In this document: positions 1 through 9,171 of the stretch, one piece after another
How the letters are laid out: the number at the start of each line of letters is the position of its first letter
How positions within the stretch are numbered: the stretch's first letter is position 1
Origin: an uncultured Kangiellaceae bacterium
GTDB lineage: Bacteria > Pseudomonadota > Gammaproteobacteria > Enterobacterales > Kangiellaceae
Assembly (NCBI GenBank): GCA_905479925.1
Contig: CAJQOL010000125.1
Location: forward strand, 1 to 61,521
Direction: 5' to 3'
DNA length: 61,521 bases
Program-made: the position numbers and the translations under genes
The notes under the pieces: generated by a model
Database searches by the model: none
What the model was told of the DNA's origin: nothing
What the model saw: the letters and a program-made list of their open reading frames with translations, nothing else

Positions 1-1876
1 CATTATCAACCGGAGCGCTTAGTAGCCAAATACGGCTAACGCTAACCCGCAAACTGTAATAACCCAGTGGAGGCATGTCTGTTTTGCCGGTATTAAACTC
101 CTCTGCCGATGCGTTAACATGACCGTTGAAATACGCCCTTAACTCATTGCCAATTTCTTTCATTTGCGACAGGTTATAACTAGGTGGGGCAATCATCATA
201 GAGAAGGCTTTAGGCTCTTCTCCTTCAGGCAAGTATTCCGCAGCGGGCATTAACCAAAAAGCTAAACCCATAACGCCAATGACAAAACTGGTAGCTGCAA
301 TGGTTGCTCTCTTTTTGCTTTGAATAAAAAAATCGACGAACTTAAGCCATTTTTCCGAGAGTTGAATTTGCTGCGCTTGGTCGACCGTGTCTTTCTTGCT
401 GACATTGGCCAGCGCGACCGGAACAACAAAAAACGCAACCAACATTGACGTAATAATAGCGGCGGCTATTGCGATTGCTATATCAGAATAAAGCTGACCG
501 GCTTCTTGTTGTACAAACAAAATTGGCGCAAAAACTAATACGGTGGTTGTTGTAGAGGCGAGCACTGCAGGCCAAACTTCCTGTACACCAACTACTGCAG
601 CATTGAGGCGGGAAATACCTCTCTTTTTAGCCTGCATAATACTTTCTAGAACGACGATTGAGTTGTCGACGGTCATACCGATTGCAAAAGCGACACCGGC
701 TAATGAAATAACGTTGATGGTTCGCTCAAATAATAACAAGCCTAAAAACGCAGCGATGGTACAGAGAGGTATCCCCATAACACCAATGATGGTTGCTTGG
801 GTCGAACGCAAAAATAGGTACATGACCAAGGTTGCCAATAGCGCTCCTAAACATAAATTGAACCAGACATTTTGCAATGAACTCTCAACATATTTAACAT
901 CGTCGCTAGTGAGTTTTAATTCCAAGCCATTATGTTGTAATAGGTCCTGATTAATTTGTTCAACGACCACAAGCATCTGTTTTTTTATGTCGATTACGTT
1001 GGAGCCTGATTCACGTCGTACCGATAAGCTCAAAGTTCGTTCACCGTTAAAATAGGAGACCGAGCGGCTTTCAAAGTGATCGAGTTCGACGGTCGCAACG
1101 TCTCCAAGATAAATATTGGTATTGCCTTGGCGGGCTATAATCAAGGATTCTAATTCGTCGACCTGCTTAAATCGGCCAATCATTCGTATCAGAAAACGTT
1201 CCTTACCAGACTCAATATCACCCGCTGATGCGTCACGGTTTCGTTGTCGGATTGTATTACGTACTTGGGTTAAACTGATGCCTCGTTGTGCCAGTCTGGC
1301 GGGATCGACTTTTATTTGAATTTGTCTTGCTGCACCGCCGCCGACCCTTACTTCGGAAACACCTGTCACGGTTTCCATTCTAGGACGAACGTTATCTTCG
1401 GCATAATCGCGGATAAGATCCATATCTAGATCGAGAGGATTACCTTTGAGTGGTCTCAGGGTGAAATACATAAAAGCATTACTAGAAAAAGCGTTAGCTA
1501 ATATGCGGGGTTGGTCGACGTTTTCTGGGTAAGCAGGCACCTGACTGAGTGCATTATTAACATCCAATAAAGCGTCGCTAACCTCAACGCCAAATGGAAA
1601 CTCTAATTCAATGGATGCTGAGCCCATTTCCGCATTGGAAGTCATTCGCTTTAGATTTGGTAAATTGCGCAGGTATCGTTCTTGTTCAATCAATATTTCC
1701 TTTTCGACATCCTGTGGCGTTGCGCCAGGCCAACCGGTAGAGACACTAATGGTACGTACATCAAGATCCGGGATCATCTGAACCGGGATTTTTAAGGCGG
1801 CTACTACCCCTAAAATAGTGATAATAAATACGATGACGGCAACCAAAGTACCGTGCTTGGCGGCGGACTGAAACAC
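1..1876 (-). CDS. RND efflux permease, N-terminal ~625 residues (partial)
   Basis: Inner-membrane proton-driven RND exporter of the AcrB/HAE1 superfamily. The gene runs off the left edge, so only the first ~625 residues are present. Translation begins with a GTG whose first base is the last base of the adaptor's TAG stop (TAGTG), so the pair is translationally coupled. Visible marks are the first membrane segment followed by IPVQMIPDLDVRTISVSTGW, the porter-domain GWPGATP turn, and the TM4 proton-relay segment AIGMTVDNSIVVLE. That segment has Asp-Asn where AcrB has Asp-Asp. With the adaptor at 1876-3129 it would form two parts of a tripartite efflux pump; no outer-membrane channel gene is visible. 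The substrate cannot be told from sequence. Confidence 0.93.
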   Translation of the reverse strand, partial: MFQSAAKHGTLVAVIVFIITILGVVAALKIPVQMIPDLDVRTISVSTGWPGATPQDVEKEILIEQERYLRNLPNLKRMTSNAEMGSASIELEFPFGVEVSDALLDVNNALSQVPAYPENVDQPRILANAFSSNAFMYFTLRPLKGNPLDLDMDLIRDYAEDNVRPRMETVTGVSEVRVGGGAARQIQIKVDPARLAQRGISLTQVRNTIRQRNRDASAGDIESGKERFLIRMIGRFKQVDELESLIIARQGNTNIYLGDVATVELDHFESRSVSYFNGERTLSLSVRRESGSNVIDIKKQMLVVVEQINQDLLQHNGLELKLTSDDVKYVESSLQNVWFNLCLGALLATLVMYLFLRSTQATIIGVMGIPLCTIAAFLGLLLFERTINVISLAGVAFAIGMTVDNSIVVLESIMQAKKRGISRLNAAVVGVQEVWPAVLASTTTTVLVFAPILFVQQEAGQLYSDIAIAIAAAIITSMLVAFFVVPVALANVSKKDTVDQAQQIQLSEKWLKFVDFFIQSKKRATIAATSFVIGVMGLAFWLMPAAEYLPEGEEPKAFSMMIAPPSYNLSQMKEIGNELRAYFNGHVNASAEEFNTGKTDMPPLGYYSLRVSVSRIWLLSAPVDN

Positions 1877-3129
1877 TATTGACGTCCTTTGTTAGGATCG
1901 TTGTTTGCCGGGTCAGTTGCACCTGGACCCGTCTCACTTGAATCAGTCTCACTTGAAATAGCTGTGACTGACTGGTTGTCTTTAAGCAGTTCAATGCCTG
2001 ATAGGACGACTAGTGAATGAATCGGAAGGCCAGTAACAGCTACCCGATCCATGTCGCTTTTAATCATGGTGATTTTTCGACGTTTGACAGTTGCAAGGCT
2101 CTTAACGGGCAAACTATTCGTGGTATCGATGTTCTTGTTTTCTAGATGAACGGTAAACACACTACTACTGCCGTCAGGATGTCGCTTTAATGCGGTTCTA
2201 GGGATCCAGCTAAGCGTCCCCCGTGTATTCTCTGAATCTGTGTCTGCACTTGTACCTGAATTCGAACCTGAACTTGCACTTGAATTCGAACCGCCAGAGA
2301 GATTTATTCGAGCTCGCGCCGACATGCCTGGCAGCATTCCGGAATTGGTTGGTATATTGATTCTAACTTGCAGTGTTCGGCTAGATGGCTCAGATACTGG
2401 CACAATGCTGGCTATAGGAAGCGTATAGTGCTTATCTGGCATAACATCTGGGATGACTATCGCCTCTGTTCTTATTGAAATAGCGCTAAGGTGTTCTTGG
2501 GGTAAATTGACGATTAGGCGAACTGATTGGTCCGATACTAATTGGAAAACCCGATCTTGCCGACTTATCCATTCCCCTAGGTTCACATTTCGCTGCGCAA
2601 TGACCCCATCAAACGGAGCGATCAGCGTGTGACGTTTGACAATTTCATTTTGCAGAGCAACACGAGCTTGGGAGCTAGTCACTTGAGACTTGGCGCTCGC
2701 CAGGTTAGCTTTGCGCTCCGCTAACAGACTATCGGCTACTACCTTACTTTTTGCTAGCGACACAACTTCATCATATTGCCGCTGGGCTTCCTGTTGTTGC
2801 ACCAATGCAGATACATGGTCCGCTTCCTCTTGGGACAAGCGAAGTCTAGCCAAAGTATCATCGAGGGATAATAATGCTTGGCCTGCGACTACTTTATCGC
2901 CAGCTTCAACGAATAGCGCCTTGACCAAGCCCGCTTCTAAAGTCGCCAGCTGCGCATCTTGCTCTGCAACCACGGTTCCGCTTAGTTCGATGGTAACTCT
3001 ATGAGGCTCTTGTTGTGGTTTAAAGATTTTAACTTCAATTTTAACTTCAGCTTCAACTTTCTCTGCCATTGATATTAAGGGGCTCGAGAATAATAATAGG
3101 CTAACAAGTGGAATAATTGCCCGTCGCAT
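1876..3129 (-). CDS. RND periplasmic adaptor (membrane fusion protein), 417 aa
   Basis: Periplasmic adaptor that links the RND permease to an outer-membrane channel. The ATG at 3129 is preceded by AGGGGA at good spacing and opens a signal peptide (MRRAIIPLVSLLLFSSPLIS). An in-frame ATG at 3165 would add 12 residues before it, so 3129 is preferred. The order is a lipoyl/barrel-sandwich half with GDKVVAGQALLSLDD, a coiled-coil hairpin rich in Gln and Ala, the second lipoyl half with APFDGVIAQRNVNLGEWIS, a beta-barrel, and a membrane-proximal domain. Two Ser/Glu/Thr/Asp-rich low-complexity stretches are unusual: one of SGSNS type near residues 285-305 and the C-terminal tail. The permease follows with a one-base overlap. 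Confidence 0.92.
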   Translation of the reverse strand: MRRAIIPLVSLLLFSSPLISMAEKVEAEVKIEVKIFKPQQEPHRVTIELSGTVVAEQDAQLATLEAGLVKALFVEAGDKVVAGQALLSLDDTLARLRLSQEEADHVSALVQQQEAQRQYDEVVSLAKSKVVADSLLAERKANLASAKSQVTSSQARVALQNEIVKRHTLIAPFDGVIAQRNVNLGEWISRQDRVFQLVSDQSVRLIVNLPQEHLSAISIRTEAIVIPDVMPDKHYTLPIASIVPVSEPSSRTLQVRINIPTNSGMLPGMSARARINLSGGSNSSASSGSNSGTSADTDSENTRGTLSWIPRTALKRHPDGSSSVFTVHLENKNIDTTNSLPVKSLATVKRRKITMIKSDMDRVAVTGLPIHSLVVLSGIELLKDNQSVTAISSETDSSETGPGATDPANNDPNKGRQ

Positions 3130-3262
3130 GGAATCCCCTACTTTAAACGTGGTTGTGCTAATCATTTTCCAAATATTATGCCTTGATCTGGCTTTATCGA
3201 ACAGCGTTAATTATTATTGATAACGGGTATTGGTAAAATGACTTGAACAGGTGGAAAATACA

Positions 3263-3955
3263 ATGGGCAAAAAATCATTAGTTTGGGATCTACCGTTGAG
3301 AATCTTTCATTGGCTTTTTGCGGTGAGTATTTTGGCTTCTTGGTATACTTCCGAACAAGAGGGTGAAATGGTCAATATTCATATGCAGTTGGGCTATTTT
3401 ATACTGGGTCTTGTTATTTTTAGATTGGTATGGGGCTTTGTTGGGGCCAAGCATTCTCGTTTCAGTCAGTTTTTTCCTACCCCTTCTCGTATTAAAACCT
3501 ATATAGCCAAGTCAAATAGTGCAGATCATACTCATTATGCGGGTCACAACCCATTAGGCAGTCTGATGGTATTTTTAATGATTGTATTAGTACTTTTACA
3601 AGCAATCAGCGGCTTATTTATTAACGATGATATTTTTTCCTCCGGACCTTATTATGGAACCTTAAGCGAAGAGATGGGGAAAGTGATGAAGTATATTCAT
3701 CATAACGCATTTGACTTTATGATTATTGCAATGGCGTTACATATTGCGGCTATTGTGTATTACAAGTTTTACAAAAAAATTGATCTAGTGACGCCAATGA
3801 TAACCGGTAAAAAGCCAGCTGCGGATATTAAATCAGAAGATGTTATACCCCATTCAAAAATGCTAATCGGAATAGTTTTAGCGATAGCTATTGCCGCTTT
3901 TATTTATTGGCTTGTAATAATAAATGCCCCTGTTGAAGAGTCGTTTTATTATTAG
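3263..3955 (+). CDS. Cytochrome b561-family membrane protein, 230 aa
   Basis: Di-haem b-type cytochrome of the bacterial b561/Ni-Fe hydrogenase b-subunit type, expected to pass electrons between the quinone pool and a periplasmic partner. It opens with VWDLPLRIFHWLFA, the family's first-helix signature with its haem His. More His residues lie in the second helix (HMQLGYFILGL), in the HNPLGS helix and in the HHNAFDFMIIAMALHIAA helix, and a C-terminal membrane segment follows. The ATG at 3263 has AGGTGG eight bases upstream; an in-frame GTG at 3251 is possible but has no Shine-Dalgarno site. A class II cytochrome c gene converges on it from the right, a common pairing, so the two may exchange electrons. 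Confidence 0.9.
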   Translation: MGKKSLVWDLPLRIFHWLFAVSILASWYTSEQEGEMVNIHMQLGYFILGLVIFRLVWGFVGAKHSRFSQFFPTPSRIKTYIAKSNSADHTHYAGHNPLGSLMVFLMIVLVLLQAISGLFINDDIFSSGPYYGTLSEEMGKVMKYIHHNAFDFMIIAMALHIAAIVYYKFYKKIDLVTPMITGKKPAADIKSEDVIPHSKMLIGIVLAIAIAAFIYWLVIINAPVEESFYY

Positions 3956-4145
3956 TTAACCTGGAGTCGAAATAGTTTAGTCTTTCCAGTCATGCTAGTT
4001 TGGCGTCAAACGTATCAATGAAACCAGTCGCTTCTATTAATTGACAATAAAGAGAAAAATTATTTTGTGGAATTTTCTTAGTGGAACGGTCTTAGTGGAA
4101 TGGCTTTAGTGGAGTTATAACGAGTTGCGCTAAGGTAGTTTGACA

Positions 4146-4179
4146 AACAAAGGCAATCAATTGACCAATTGCCTTTGTT
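4146..4179. terminator. Hairpin between the convergent cytochrome genes
   Basis: A perfect 12-bp inverted repeat (AACAAAGGCAAT, 10-base loop, ATTGCCTTTGTT) lies between the stops of the cytochrome b561 gene (plus) and the cytochrome c gene (minus). It can fold on either transcript. T-runs after the stem are weak on both strands, so termination is likely but not certain. The rest of 3956-4271 holds short imperfect repeats of the type TTAGTGGAA around 4078-4115 and no gene. Confidence 0.55.
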
Positions 4180-4271
4180 CATTATTCAGGACTCTTTATT
4201 TCTGATGCTAGTTCTGTTGCTAGTTCTGGAGCTAAGTCTAAATTTAGTTTAGCTTCGAATCCTCGTTTAAA

Positions 4272-4742
4272 TTATTCTGCTTTAAAATCGTCATGGCAAC
4301 CGCCACAGCTTTTTCCAACACGGCCAATCGCTTTCTTGATAGCTGATTCATCACCAGAGTCCGCAGCAATTTTTAAGTTTTCAGATGCTTCAATCAGTGC
4401 TGAAATTCTCTTATTAAACTTTTCTTGCTCTTGCCAAATATTATCTAACGCGTCAGTTTCTAATTTAAATTTGGAGGTATCGGTTCGTAGGTAATCCTCA
4501 ATCATAAATGATAATTGGTTAATACGAGTGGCATTTTTTTTAGCAAGCTCTGCATTAACGGGTATTTTTCCTTTGGCCATGGCGCCAAGAGCACCCATAT
4601 TGCTACCAATCAATGTAAAAACGGATTGTCTCATTTTTAAGGTGCGATCCGCGTGCTTTTGAGATTTAGCTGTTTGCGCAGTAGCCGTTAGTGCAGTTAC
4701 TGCAAGTAGGCCGGTAATCAGTGATTTTGCTAGCAGTTTCAT
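4272..4742 (-). CDS. Class II cytochrome c (cytochrome c' family), 156 aa
   Basis: Periplasmic four-helix-bundle haem protein. A signal peptide (MKLLAKSLITGLLAVTALTATAQ) leads the chain, and the single haem-attachment motif CGGCH sits near the C-terminus inside SCGGCHDDFKAE, the normal place for the cytochrome c' / c556 group. Length is typical. The N-terminal helix RTLKMRQSVFTLIGSNMGALGAM matches the family's conserved RxxxMxxxxxxxxA start. The ATG has a purine-rich AAGGAGC a few bases upstream. The gene faces the cytochrome b561 gene, and an electron-transfer or NO-binding role is inferred from family and context only. Confidence 0.93.
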   Translation of the reverse strand: MKLLAKSLITGLLAVTALTATAQTAKSQKHADRTLKMRQSVFTLIGSNMGALGAMAKGKIPVNAELAKKNATRINQLSFMIEDYLRTDTSKFKLETDALDNIWQEQEKFNKRISALIEASENLKIAADSGDESAIKKAIGRVGKSCGGCHDDFKAE

Positions 4743-5171
4743 TAATGCTCCTTAATTGTCTTTATTTTAGGTCTTGTCATTTCGGTAGCCTAACATAACG
4801 CAAAATTGACGGTATGTAATCAATAAATTGTGACAATTCTTAAATGGTAAATCTCTAAATTGAGATGTTAGAAAGTACCACAGCGGTCAGAATCAGCGAT
4901 TTTCAGCCCGAAGGCGCACTGAATATTTGAAACATGATTCGGAGTAAATGAAACTTCAAATAGGCAAGATATCAAACAATCGAGTAATAAATGGTTGATG
5001 TGGCTCTATCTTATCTCTTGATTCATGGTTGGCTAGCCTTAACCCTAGGACATAAGCATAAGCCTACACATCCTTAATCTTGCAAGCTATAAAGGAGTTT
5101 CGTGACTAAGATCAAAAAGCTACACTGTTGCTTTGCTAATATTAAAACTGATTCTATTGTTGGAGATAACG
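4743..5171. other. Intergenic region, no gene seen
   Basis: This 429-bp stretch is AT-rich at its left end and must hold the divergent promoters for the cytochrome c gene (minus) and the TerB-like gene (plus). I found no convincing reading frame, RNA fold or repeat. Confidence 0.5.
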
Positions 5172-5597
5172 ATGTTTGAAGCCTATAAAAACTGGTTAAA
5201 AGCCAGTGAGCAACCTCAAAAACTATTCGACCATAATGATGATCAAGCGATCCACGTGGCACTAGCCCATTTGTTGTATCACATCATCAGCATTGATAAT
5301 CTCGAGAGCGAGCGTGAGAAGAGTAAGTTTAGTCAGATTATGAAAGATGAATTTGATTTAAATCACGACCAAGTTAGCCATTTATACCATTATGTTGAAG
5401 CATTAAATTCCAATTTTCATGACGACCTAGAAACAATCAATTCACATTTAGTTGATAATCCTCATTTACGAATGGAGTTTATGCAAAAGCTTATTCATAT
5501 GATGAGCCTAGATGGAGTGAGTAACGAAGAGTTAGATGTGTTTTATGAGGCGATGAGAGTTATATTTCCCGAATTACGAACGGGATCGGCAATATAG
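5172..5597 (+). CDS. TerB-like (TerB_N/DUF533 type) small protein, 141 aa
   Basis: All-helical acidic protein of the tellurite-resistance TerB superfamily, a cytoplasmic metal-binding fold of unclear biochemical role. It has the pattern of two repeated helix sets: AIHVALAHLLYHIISIDN with Glu-rich ESEREKSKF after it, then MQKLIHMMSLDGVSNEELD, where the acidic residues following each 'A/S-D-G' turn would be the metal ligands. The ATG at 5172 has GGAG eight bases upstream. A longer frame opening at 5133 adds a hydrophobic stretch that is not supported by a ribosome site. No other ter genes are nearby, so it stands alone. Confidence 0.8.
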   Translation: MFEAYKNWLKASEQPQKLFDHNDDQAIHVALAHLLYHIISIDNLESEREKSKFSQIMKDEFDLNHDQVSHLYHYVEALNSNFHDDLETINSHLVDNPHLRMEFMQKLIHMMSLDGVSNEELDVFYEAMRVIFPELRTGSAI

Positions 5598-5986
5598 AAA
5601 ACAATGGCAATCACGTAGGCAGGGAGCTACCTTTGAAACTGGTGGACGATTGCTGGCGGTCGATTACTAGTGGTTGATAACTCGCAGACCGTAAATCCAA
5701 GACTGTAAATTCTAGACCATGAATTCTAGACCATAACCTGCCATTGAACGTTTGGGTAAGACTAGAGACTACAAATCTAAGTGCTGCTTAGGTTAGCTTT
5801 CTTAAGAGAGCATTCCTATTGGAGCATTCTCACCGGTGCTTTTTATACTTCTCGTAAACTTATTCCTCCTTTAAGTACTTCTAAAACGTTCACAGACAAT
5901 ACTTTAGAATTAATAGTAACAATATTTATCTTGTTCAATATTTAAAGGCCATTTATCATATTCGTTTTAAATGTCTGAGAGTTACG
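5598..5986. other. Intergenic region with degenerate short repeats
   Basis: About 390 bp without a gene. Between about 5688 and 5745 there are imperfect repeats of the type GACCATGAATTCTA / GACTGTAAATTCTA. The right part (about 5850-5980) is AT-rich and must contain the promoter of the two-component genes. No sigma-54 element was recognised here. Confidence 0.45.
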
Positions 5987-7363
5987 ATGTCTAAATCGAA
6001 AATACTAATTGTCGATGACAGTCCAGAAATTCGTTTAAGTGCTGCCTTTATTTTGGAGGATCAGGGTTTTTCCGTGCTCGAAGCGGAAAATCATCATCGT
6101 GCAAAGGACATTTTAAATGATAAACGTGTCGATTTGATCTTGCTGGATATGAATTTCTCGTTAGATACAACGTCTGGCGAAGAAGGTTTGAGTTTTTTAA
6201 CCTGGTTAGCTCAGTCAAACTTTGTTATCCCGGTTATCGCCATGACCGGTTGGTCTAATGTTGATTTAGCCGTTAATGCTATGCGACTAGGCGCTTGTGA
6301 TTTTGTTGAGAAACCTTGGAATAACCAGAGATTAATTCAAATTATTCAGCAACAGCTGAAGATGGCTGGTTTGCAAGTGCAAAATCAAAGGCTCAAACAG
6401 CAGTTGGAGTCGGTGACAGAACAAGACTTTGTTTGGCAGTCGGCAGCTATGACAATGTTATTAAGTCAAATAGATGCTGTAGCTGCAACTGACGCCAGTA
6501 TTTTGTTAACCGGCGACAACGGCACTGGTAAAAGCCATATAGCACAGCGCATTCATCAGCAATCTGACCGTGCCGACAGTTCTTTTATTGCGGTCAATAT
6601 GGGGGCGATTTCAGAATCATTATTTGAAAGTGAAATGTTCGGTCATAAAAAAGGCGCATTTACCGATGCAAAACAAAATCGGATTGGTCGCTTTGAGCTT
6701 GCTAAACATGGAACGCTATTTCTAGATGAAATTGCCAATATCCCGCTGTCTCAACAGGCCAAGCTACTGCGGGTGTTGGAATCCGGTGAATATGAGGTGT
6801 TAGGCTCCAGTCAAACCCAGCAGGCTGATAGCCGAATTATTAGTGCAACCAACGGTGATATTGCCCAATTGATAGCGGATTCTGCGTTTCGGGAGGACCT
6901 TTATTTTCGTCTAAATACTATCGAATTGAGAGTGCCATCATTGAAAGAAAGGTTGAATGATATTACGCCGTTGGCTAGATATTTTATTGCCTTACATGGT
7001 AAGAAATATAAGCGTGAGGAAATAAGCCTTGCTCCCAGTGGAATAAGGGCGCTAGAACAATATCATTGGCCCGGTAATGTCCGTGAAATGAGCCACTTGA
7101 TGGAGCGTGCGGTTTTGTTAGCTAAAAATAACAGCCTAGGCCAAGAGGACTTAAATCTAACTAGCATTAAACCTGAAAATAACTTACCGATGATGACGCT
7201 AGAGCAAGCCGAGCAAATGCTGATCGAACAGGCATTGGCGTTAAATTCGAATAGTGTGCCAAAATCGGCGATAACATTGGGGCTGACTAAGTCATCTTTG
7301 TATCGTCGAATAGAAAAATATGGCATCAAGGAAAGTGTCGATGATGATGCTCCTACATCATAA
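5987..7363 (+). CDS. Sigma-54-dependent response regulator (NtrC family), 458 aa
   Basis: Transcriptional activator that on phosphorylation drives open-complex formation by sigma-54 RNA polymerase. The receiver domain (about 1-125) has D10-D11, the phosphoacceptor D54 in LILLDMN, the Thr of IAMTGWS and the Lys of FVEKPW. The AAA+ domain has Walker A GDNGTGKS, the sigma-54 contact loop as GAFTDA instead of the commoner GAFTGA, Walker B GTLFLDEI and the FREDLYFRL sensor region. A Fis-type helix-turn-helix ends the protein (LGLTKSSLYRRIEKYGI). The kinase gene follows after 15 bp. The adaptor/ABC operon further right carries a -24/-12 promoter, so it is the probable target. Confidence 0.95.
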   Translation: MSKSKILIVDDSPEIRLSAAFILEDQGFSVLEAENHHRAKDILNDKRVDLILLDMNFSLDTTSGEEGLSFLTWLAQSNFVIPVIAMTGWSNVDLAVNAMRLGACDFVEKPWNNQRLIQIIQQQLKMAGLQVQNQRLKQQLESVTEQDFVWQSAAMTMLLSQIDAVAATDASILLTGDNGTGKSHIAQRIHQQSDRADSSFIAVNMGAISESLFESEMFGHKKGAFTDAKQNRIGRFELAKHGTLFLDEIANIPLSQQAKLLRVLESGEYEVLGSSQTQQADSRIISATNGDIAQLIADSAFREDLYFRLNTIELRVPSLKERLNDITPLARYFIALHGKKYKREEISLAPSGIRALEQYHWPGNVREMSHLMERAVLLAKNNSLGQEDLNLTSIKPENNLPMMTLEQAEQMLIEQALALNSNSVPKSAITLGLTKSSLYRRIEKYGIKESVDDDAPTS

Positions 7364-7378
7364 TATGAGACAGGGCAT

Positions 7379-8686
7379 ATGAATCTTTTTCTCTTTAAAT
7401 CCTTAGAGCAGCTGTTAAAAACTTGTTTCGCGGTGACCACTTTTCTGTTGGTCGGCCTATGGTTAGTACTTGGGCTAACACTGCAGTGGACGTTACTCAA
7501 TATTGTGCTAACAAGCATGGCCATCTTAGTAGTCGTCTGGTTGTGTTTCGCAATTATCTATAAAAGAACTATCACTGCGTTTAAGCGCGCCAGCATGCAC
7601 CTTGAAGCGGTTCGAAATGATGACTATTGTCAGTATGCAAAGCCTGCTTTCGACAAAGGTAAGGTGGCTGATTTTCATCACGACCTTGAAAATTTGAGCA
7701 CTCATTTGCAGCTGCTAAAATCACGTTATGATCAACATGTTTTCCTAGTCTATCGACTTATAGAACAACTACACAGTCCCATTTTAGTCTTTGATCAACA
7801 TCCTCAACTGACGTATGCCAATAGCGCTTTTAATGAATTGTTTCCTCAGCCGTGGCAGATTTTTAGGCATGCTTCACCCAGTCTACTGGGGCTTAAATTT
7901 GAGAATGGTAGCTGGCGATTTAAACAAGAACAACAGGACCGCAAGTGGGAAATTCGTCACAGCGAATTTATCGAGCACGGAAAAAATCATCAATTATTAG
8001 TTTTCGTAAATATCGAATCGGCATTAAGACAAAGTCAGCTTAACGCATGGCAACAGCTAATTAGAGTACTTGGACACGAGATACGCAATTCATTGACACC
8101 GGTTTCAGCATTAGCTCAGGGACTGAGTTTAAAAGCTCAAGGCGATAGAGAAAAGCAGGCCTTAACCGTGATCACTGAGAGGTGTCAGCACTTGCAAGAT
8201 TTTGTTAGTCGCTATGCATCCATTACTAAACCACTTCACTTAAACTGCCAAATGCTTGCGGTTGATAGTGTGGCTAAACGAATTCAGGGCCTGCTTGAGG
8301 ATACCCCATTAGAGCTAGAGCTTAAATCAGAGCATTTTTGGGCCGACCCCGCTTTTATCGAACAGGTACTACTAAATCTGATTAAAAATGCCAAGGAAGC
8401 GTCTGGAGTTGGAGATAAAATAATCTTGCGGTTCCGTGAAAATGACAATACATCAGTCATTGAAGTTGTCGATAACGGTCACGGATTTGCTAATTTGGAT
8501 AATTTGTTTGTTCCTCTCTATTCAACCAAACAAAATGGTCAGGGAATTGGATTGAGTTTTTGTCGTAATATCATAGAGCATCACAAAGGGACTATTGAGC
8601 TAGTAAATAATGATCATTCACCGGGTGTCACGGTATCAATTTATTTACCTCTTCCGCCTAAAGACGGAGAGAGCTCTATAGAATAG
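7379..8686 (+). CDS. Sensor histidine kinase (NtrY-like), 435 aa
   Basis: Membrane sensor kinase partner of the preceding regulator. Two N-terminal membrane helices (about 15-65) enclose almost no periplasmic loop, so it probably senses within the membrane or cytoplasm. A HAMP-like linker and a PAS-like segment (SPILVFDQHPQLTYANSAF) follow. The H-box is VLGHEIRNSLTP with phospho-acceptor H233. The ATPase domain shows the N-box (LLNLIKNAKEAS), G1 (VVDNGHGF), F-box (PLYSTK) and G2 (GQGIGLSF). The gene is cotranscribed with the regulator. Confidence 0.94.
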   Translation: MNLFLFKSLEQLLKTCFAVTTFLLVGLWLVLGLTLQWTLLNIVLTSMAILVVVWLCFAIIYKRTITAFKRASMHLEAVRNDDYCQYAKPAFDKGKVADFHHDLENLSTHLQLLKSRYDQHVFLVYRLIEQLHSPILVFDQHPQLTYANSAFNELFPQPWQIFRHASPSLLGLKFENGSWRFKQEQQDRKWEIRHSEFIEHGKNHQLLVFVNIESALRQSQLNAWQQLIRVLGHEIRNSLTPVSALAQGLSLKAQGDREKQALTVITERCQHLQDFVSRYASITKPLHLNCQMLAVDSVAKRIQGLLEDTPLELELKSEHFWADPAFIEQVLLNLIKNAKEASGVGDKIILRFRENDNTSVIEVVDNGHGFANLDNLFVPLYSTKQNGQGIGLSFCRNIIEHHKGTIELVNNDHSPGVTVSIYLPLPPKDGESSIE

Positions 8687-8770
8687 ACTTCTCAAGGAGA
8701 GACCTCTCAAGAAAAGACTTTTCTAAGAAGAGACTTTTCTAAGAAGAGACTTTTCTAAGAAGAGACTAGG
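8685..8770. repeat. 16-bp tandem repeat after the kinase gene
   Basis: Three perfect copies of AGACTTTTCTAAGAAG occupy 8715-8762, with degenerate copies on both sides (from about 8685, and AGACTAGG at 8763). It begins at the stop codon of the kinase. The segment AGAAAAG-A-CTTTTCT (8710-8724) is a small palindrome. Confidence 0.85.
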
Positions 8771-9102
8771 CACTCATAAATTCTTTAAGCCACGCACTAC
8801 CGTTTTAGTTTCACCTAACCACTTTACTAAACCTTTCGATATCAACAAGTTAACTTGTTCGCGCTTTTTTTGTGTAAGTTCATTGCTCCCGTTGTTTGGG
8901 TTACACGCCTTATATCTGATTTCCACAAAACCTGCGCTATAAATGCCTGATCGTTAAGCATGCAATTGGCTTCTTTCGCGAAGGTTATTTCAACCTCTAG
9001 CGTTAGTTCGGTTATGGTTCAACTTAGTTCACCTGCGGACCATTGCCACTTTTTTTTTCCAACTGTTACGTCTAACCAACTGATTTATAAAGCAAATAAT
9101 AG
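8771..9102. other. Regulatory gap upstream of the efflux operon
   Basis: No gene is visible. The stretch lies between the two-component genes and the -24/-12 promoter, the normal place for upstream activator sites. AGGTTATTTCAACCT (about 8984-8998) is an imperfect dyad that could be such a site, but nothing else supports it. Confidence 0.35.
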
Positions 9103-9119
9103 TTGGCACAAATTTAGCT
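9103..9119 (+). promoter_or_regulatory. Sigma-54 (-24/-12) promoter of the adaptor/ABC operon
   Basis: TTGGCACAAATTTAGCT contains GG (9105-9106), exactly ten bases, then GC (9117-9118). The -24 box TGGCAC is perfect; the -12 box is TAGC against the consensus TTGC. Transcription would start near 9130, about 40 bp before the adaptor ATG. The NtrC-family regulator gene just upstream makes this the natural target. Confidence 0.7.
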
Positions 9120-9171
9120 TATTAAGTCAGTAATTGGTAGTAATCAAGTATTTAATTAAGGTGTTTTCGCA

